A stretch of 64,000 nucleotides of DNA from Rana temporaria (lineage: Eukaryota; Chordata; Amphibia; Anura; Ranidae): assembly GCF_905171775.1 (NCBI RefSeq), contig NC_053491.1, forward strand, positions 138,555,983-138,619,982. The letters run 5' to 3'. The notes beneath the pieces are model-generated. The model made no database searches, had not been told where the DNA came from, and saw only the letters and a program-made list of their open reading frames with translations. Below, piece after piece: positions 1 to 64,000 of this stretch; the stretch's first letter is position 1, and every line of letters starts with the position of its first letter. The position numbers were made by a program, and so were the translations under genes.

Positions 1-87
1 TGGGAGATCGGTGCAGTCTTCAGGAACAGCCCAGGATTCGGTGACCCCTGGCAAATCTTTATTTAAACCCCAGGTTGAGAACCACTG
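1..87. mobile_element. 3' end of a hAT-like element (cut by window start)
   Basis: The end CAGGTTGAGAACCACTG at 71-87 is the same terminal sequence as the two complete hAT-like elements at 27720 and 45168. The stretch before it (GTGACCCCTGGCAAA and GGAACAGCCCAGGATT) also matches them. The bases CTCTAGTG after it would be the 8-bp target duplication; its partner is outside the window. Confidence 0.75.
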
Positions 88-238
88 CTCTAGTGTGTGT
101 TATGGTTTCGTGGACTGTACAGTTTGAAACGCATGCAGTTTAACTGGATTGGTTAAATGGTTTGATTTGGGAAGCGCATTCATCATTCACAGTCATTGTA
201 TAACCTATTCCTGGCACATGTACAGATACAGAACTTAC

Positions 239-60878
<60,640 letters not shown>

Positions 60879-61295
60879 CTGTAAAAACGTAAAAAAGAGA
60901 AATATATATTAGTACAAAAAAAAAAAAAAAAAAAACACCCTTCTGCTTGCCCATCATTGAAAGAATATAAATTATATATATACACACACACACACACATA
61001 TATTACTGGAATTCGTTGTTTCTCTATAGTTTGGTGTGCTTTATTTGGTTAAAAAGTTAACTCAAGACACCAGGTGAGCAAACGTTGCATACAGCCAATC
61101 ACTATAGATTTATTGTAGATGTAATTACTGTGCCGTTTTGGAACATTTGTAAACTATGATGCACTAGCACTGGATGTGAGAAATACAACACTGCTATGTC
61201 ACATAACATCCGATGGGAAGAAATTATAATTAAAAAGGTAAAACATAGCTATCCATTTGGAGTAACCAGATGGACCCCCCTCAAAAAAATAAATA

Positions 61296-61329
<34 letters not shown>

Positions 61330-63305
61330 CAGCAGGAGGTTACGGCACAGTACTTATAACAAGTAATATGGGCTCTTTGATGTCTCACGGGTGTTGAAAA
61401 TAATTGCCAAAATCGATGCATCGCCATTCAGCCTTGAACGATTCTCAATCGATGCAGACAACGGCTGTATCGCGATTGCACGAATGGCGTCATCCCAGCT
61501 ATAACAGCCACTAGCAAAAAAAAAAAGAAAAATATCACATGTAAAATCCAACAGGCTGAAAAATCGATCGATCAACTTGTCTACATTCAGTCTGCCCATG
61601 CATGGTTCAGCAGGAAACGGCCGAGTTTCAAACCGTCTATGGCTGGCTTTACACAGTGCTTCACCTCACTCCTGGTGGCAAATGGAGCAACAGGGGAGCA
61701 AAATAAAGGCAAAAACTGAGCGGCTGACCTTGAAGAGGGCAAAAGCACAGGTTGACTTTAAAGGGCACTTTTCACAATGCCCTTGCTGTGCTTTGTCAAA
61801 TTTCTAAAGCAGTAACCACTACAGCTCACACTTGTGACCCCCTATGGACCAGAGCATATTTAACATTTCTGCTATGTGTCCATTGATGAGTCCATAACGT
61901 TGTAATTACTTATGATAAAGAATTGAGATATATTGTTTTTTTGGGGGACAAAACGGGGCTCTCTTGTGACCTAAAGTCCCCTGAGAAGTTTTTTCCATTC
62001 GCTTTTTAAGAATGCTTGTTCTATTTACTGCAACATTAATACATTTTTGGTACAAAGCATGTTAAAAGTTAAATTACAAAAGAAATAAAAAAAATTTGCA
62101 TTAATTTTTCTCATAAAACGCATCAGTAATTTATGGTTCTTAAGGATTTAAAATAAAAACAGATATACCTTAAACCACGCATTTCTAACAGTAAATCCTT
62201 TAAAAGTGTTACTAAACCCAGCAATATGAAAATAATTCATCCGTGCGCGAGAATCTGTGGCAAGACTTGAAAGTTGCTAGTCAGTTACTCTCCATCCAAT
62301 CCGACAGAGATTGAGCTAGTTTGTAAAGAATGGGCAAACATTTCACTCTCTAGATGTGTAAAGCTGTAGAGACATCCCCAAAAATACTTGCAGCTGTAAT
62401 TGTAGTGAAAGGGGGTTCTACAAAATATTGACTCAGGGGGGCTGAATACAAATGCATGCCAAAATAAATCGTCACGTAATTGCAAAAAAAAAAAAAAGTG
62501 AAAAACCATTTATCATTTTCCTTCCACTTCACAATTATGTGCCACTTTGTGTTGGTCGATTACATAAAATACCAACAAAATAAATTTTTGGTTGCAATAT
62601 GACAAAATGTGGAAAATTTCAAGGGGCATGAATGCTCTTTCAAGCACTGTAAATATAGAATTTATATTACATCCTTATACTGCAACATTCCCCAAACTAG
62701 CAAATTGATTGAAATGTTAAGCGATTCTGTCATCCAGCCATAACCACATGAATGTTACAGACTGATAAACTGTGTAATGCGGTTATTAAACAAAGGTGTG
62801 TCCAACTAAATAAAGTTTCCATGGTGTGGATGAGATTAGAGACACATTTAGAAGTGCAGTTACAGCTTCTCTGCAGGGTATTACTTAGAAAGTCCTTCCT
62901 TCTACCTATTTGTAGTAGGGATACACTGAAATTTCAACGTCCGAAACATATGGTCCGAAAATTAGTTAGAGACTGTGGACATGATACAAAAAGGTGCCAA
63001 TAATGGCCAACACTAAATTCATATTAATTTAACCACTTCCATACCAGGCCTATTCTGGCACTCCTTGCCTACATGTAAAAAAAATCATTTTTTTTTTTGC
63101 TAGAAAATTACTCAGAACCCCCCAAATACTATACAGTTTTTAGCAGACACCCTAGGGAACAAAATGGCAGTAATTGCAACTTGTTATGCCCCACGAAATT
63201 TAGGCAACAATTTTTCAAAAGCGTTTTATTTTTTTTGGGAAAAAAAAAAAAAAAAAAATCTGTTTCAAGAATTAAAAAACAAAACAAAAAAATAAAATAA
63301 AACAG

Positions 63306-63512
63306 TTAGAGCCGGTTCACACTGGGGCGACTCATCAGGCGACTCAGCCGCCTGACAAGTCGCGTCCCATTCTATTCAATAGAACCGTTCTAATAGGAGC
63401 GACGCAAGTCGCTCCGACTTAGAAAAAGGTTCTTGTACGACTTCGGGGGCGGCTCGGGCGACTTGCCGAGTCACCCCCAAAGTCATGCCGCCCCAGTGTG
63501 AACCGGCTCTAA
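63306..63512. mobile_element. TIR MITE
   Basis: TTAGAGCCGGTTCACACTGG and the complement CCAGTGTGAACCGGCTCTAA, 207 bp, with GCGAC repeats inside. Typical of abundant frog MITEs. Confidence 0.9.
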
Positions 63513-63740
63513 AGTTAGCACAATTTTTTTGTATAATGTGAAAAAAATGTTACGCCGAATAAAATAGATCCAACATGTCACGCATTCAAAAAATGCGCAC
63601 TCTCGTGGAATGGCGCCAAACTTCGGTACTTAAGAATCTCCATAGGCAACGTTTTAACATCTTTTGTAAGAGGAATGGTGTGCGACATCTCTCCTCCAGG
63701 CTGAAAAGCATCAGATAAACCTACCCCCCTTCCCCCCCCC

Positions 63741-63742
<2 letters not shown>

Positions 63743-63778
<36 letters not shown>
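63743..63778. repeat. (CA)n microsatellite after a C run
   Basis: CCCCCCCCCC followed by CA repeats. Also (CA)n at 29824-29861 and 48472-48506. Confidence 0.96.
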
Positions 63779-63779
<1 letters not shown>

Positions 63780-64000
63780 TTACAGCAGAGATCGCCGCTT
63801 TATTGACAACCGCGGGCCGGACGTTACGGTCATAACGTCGCGCCCGAGCCTCCGACAGTCAGAGATGACTATGCTCTTTATCCGACGGCGGATTCTGTCT
63901 CATTATGAAACACTTGCCGCTGATCGAAGCCCTCAAATCGATCTTCAAACACTGCTCTGGCCGGTGACATGTCTCCCGGAGTTACTTCTGGGTATCGCAC

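Larger units (their letters stand above)
60879..64000 (-). other. Upstream SLC26A5 intron (exon with start codon not found)
   Basis: No exon encoding the roughly 50 N-terminal residues was recognised on the minus strand here. Content: A runs (61288-61328), a GATCGATCAACTTG repeat near 61565, a partial MITE end at 62200, the MITE at 63306-63512 and a CA tract at 63743-63778. The final 220 bp are GC-richer repeat-like sequence. Confidence 0.6.

Noticed and set aside
62820..62900. Possible upstream prestin exon
   Set aside because: The reading frame shows no similarity to the N-terminus of prestin and lacks proper splice borders.

Overview
The window is vertebrate genomic DNA, most likely from an anuran amphibian (frog). 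This rests on two DIRS-type tyrosine-recombinase retrotransposons, a dense population of terminal-inverted-repeat and fold-back elements of kinds I associate with ranid/neobatrachian frogs, and long AT-rich introns. The species is an inference. There is no prokaryotic gene organisation here.

One host gene fills the window, on the minus strand: SLC26A5 (prestin), an SLC26 anion transporter/motor family member. Sixteen consecutive coding exons can be placed between 60878 and 239. All have GT/AG borders, compatible phases and uninterrupted frames, and together they encode about 645 residues, from the first part of the transmembrane domain into the STAS domain. The exon(s) carrying the start codon lie beyond 64000 or were not recognised, and the exons encoding the C-terminal end lie before position 1. 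Everything else is intron.

The intron between the last two exons in the window (294-17348, 17 kb) is a nest of mobile elements. It holds a broken DIRS remnant (about 2560-3530), a nearly complete DIRS element 'A' (4561-9894) and a second, diverged DIRS element 'B' (10771-16651). All three are on the minus strand, as is the host gene. A and B each have inverted terminal repeats, an internal complementary region, a Gag-like gene, a reverse transcriptase/RNase H gene and a tyrosine recombinase gene. In both, the Gag gene appears to start in a small 5' exon separated by a short spliceosomal-type intron. Joining the exons gives an ATG and the same Cys-x2-Cys-x12-Cys-x2-Cys motif in both. Element B is split by a 508-bp SINE-like insertion with a 12-bp target duplication. 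The A/B block is bracketed by inverted arms at 3561-3734 and 16788-16970, which look like one old hairpin element split open by later insertions.

The other introns contain hAT-like elements with 8-bp target duplications (27720-28550, 42974-43792, 45168-45779), Tc1/mariner-like pieces (38812-39510; 56245-57948 with a nested insertion at 56351-57323), very long palindromes (21322-22602, 38138-38652, 39585-41200), about ten copies of a 72-bp minisatellite (19560-20290), long TA/CA microsatellites, and many short MITEs. I found no classical tRNA, rRNA or CRISPR. The most unusual points are the matching spliced Gag leader in both DIRS elements, the long second open frame over the RT gene in both, and the 1.3-kb palindrome that forms part of a unit bounded by a 14-bp direct repeat.
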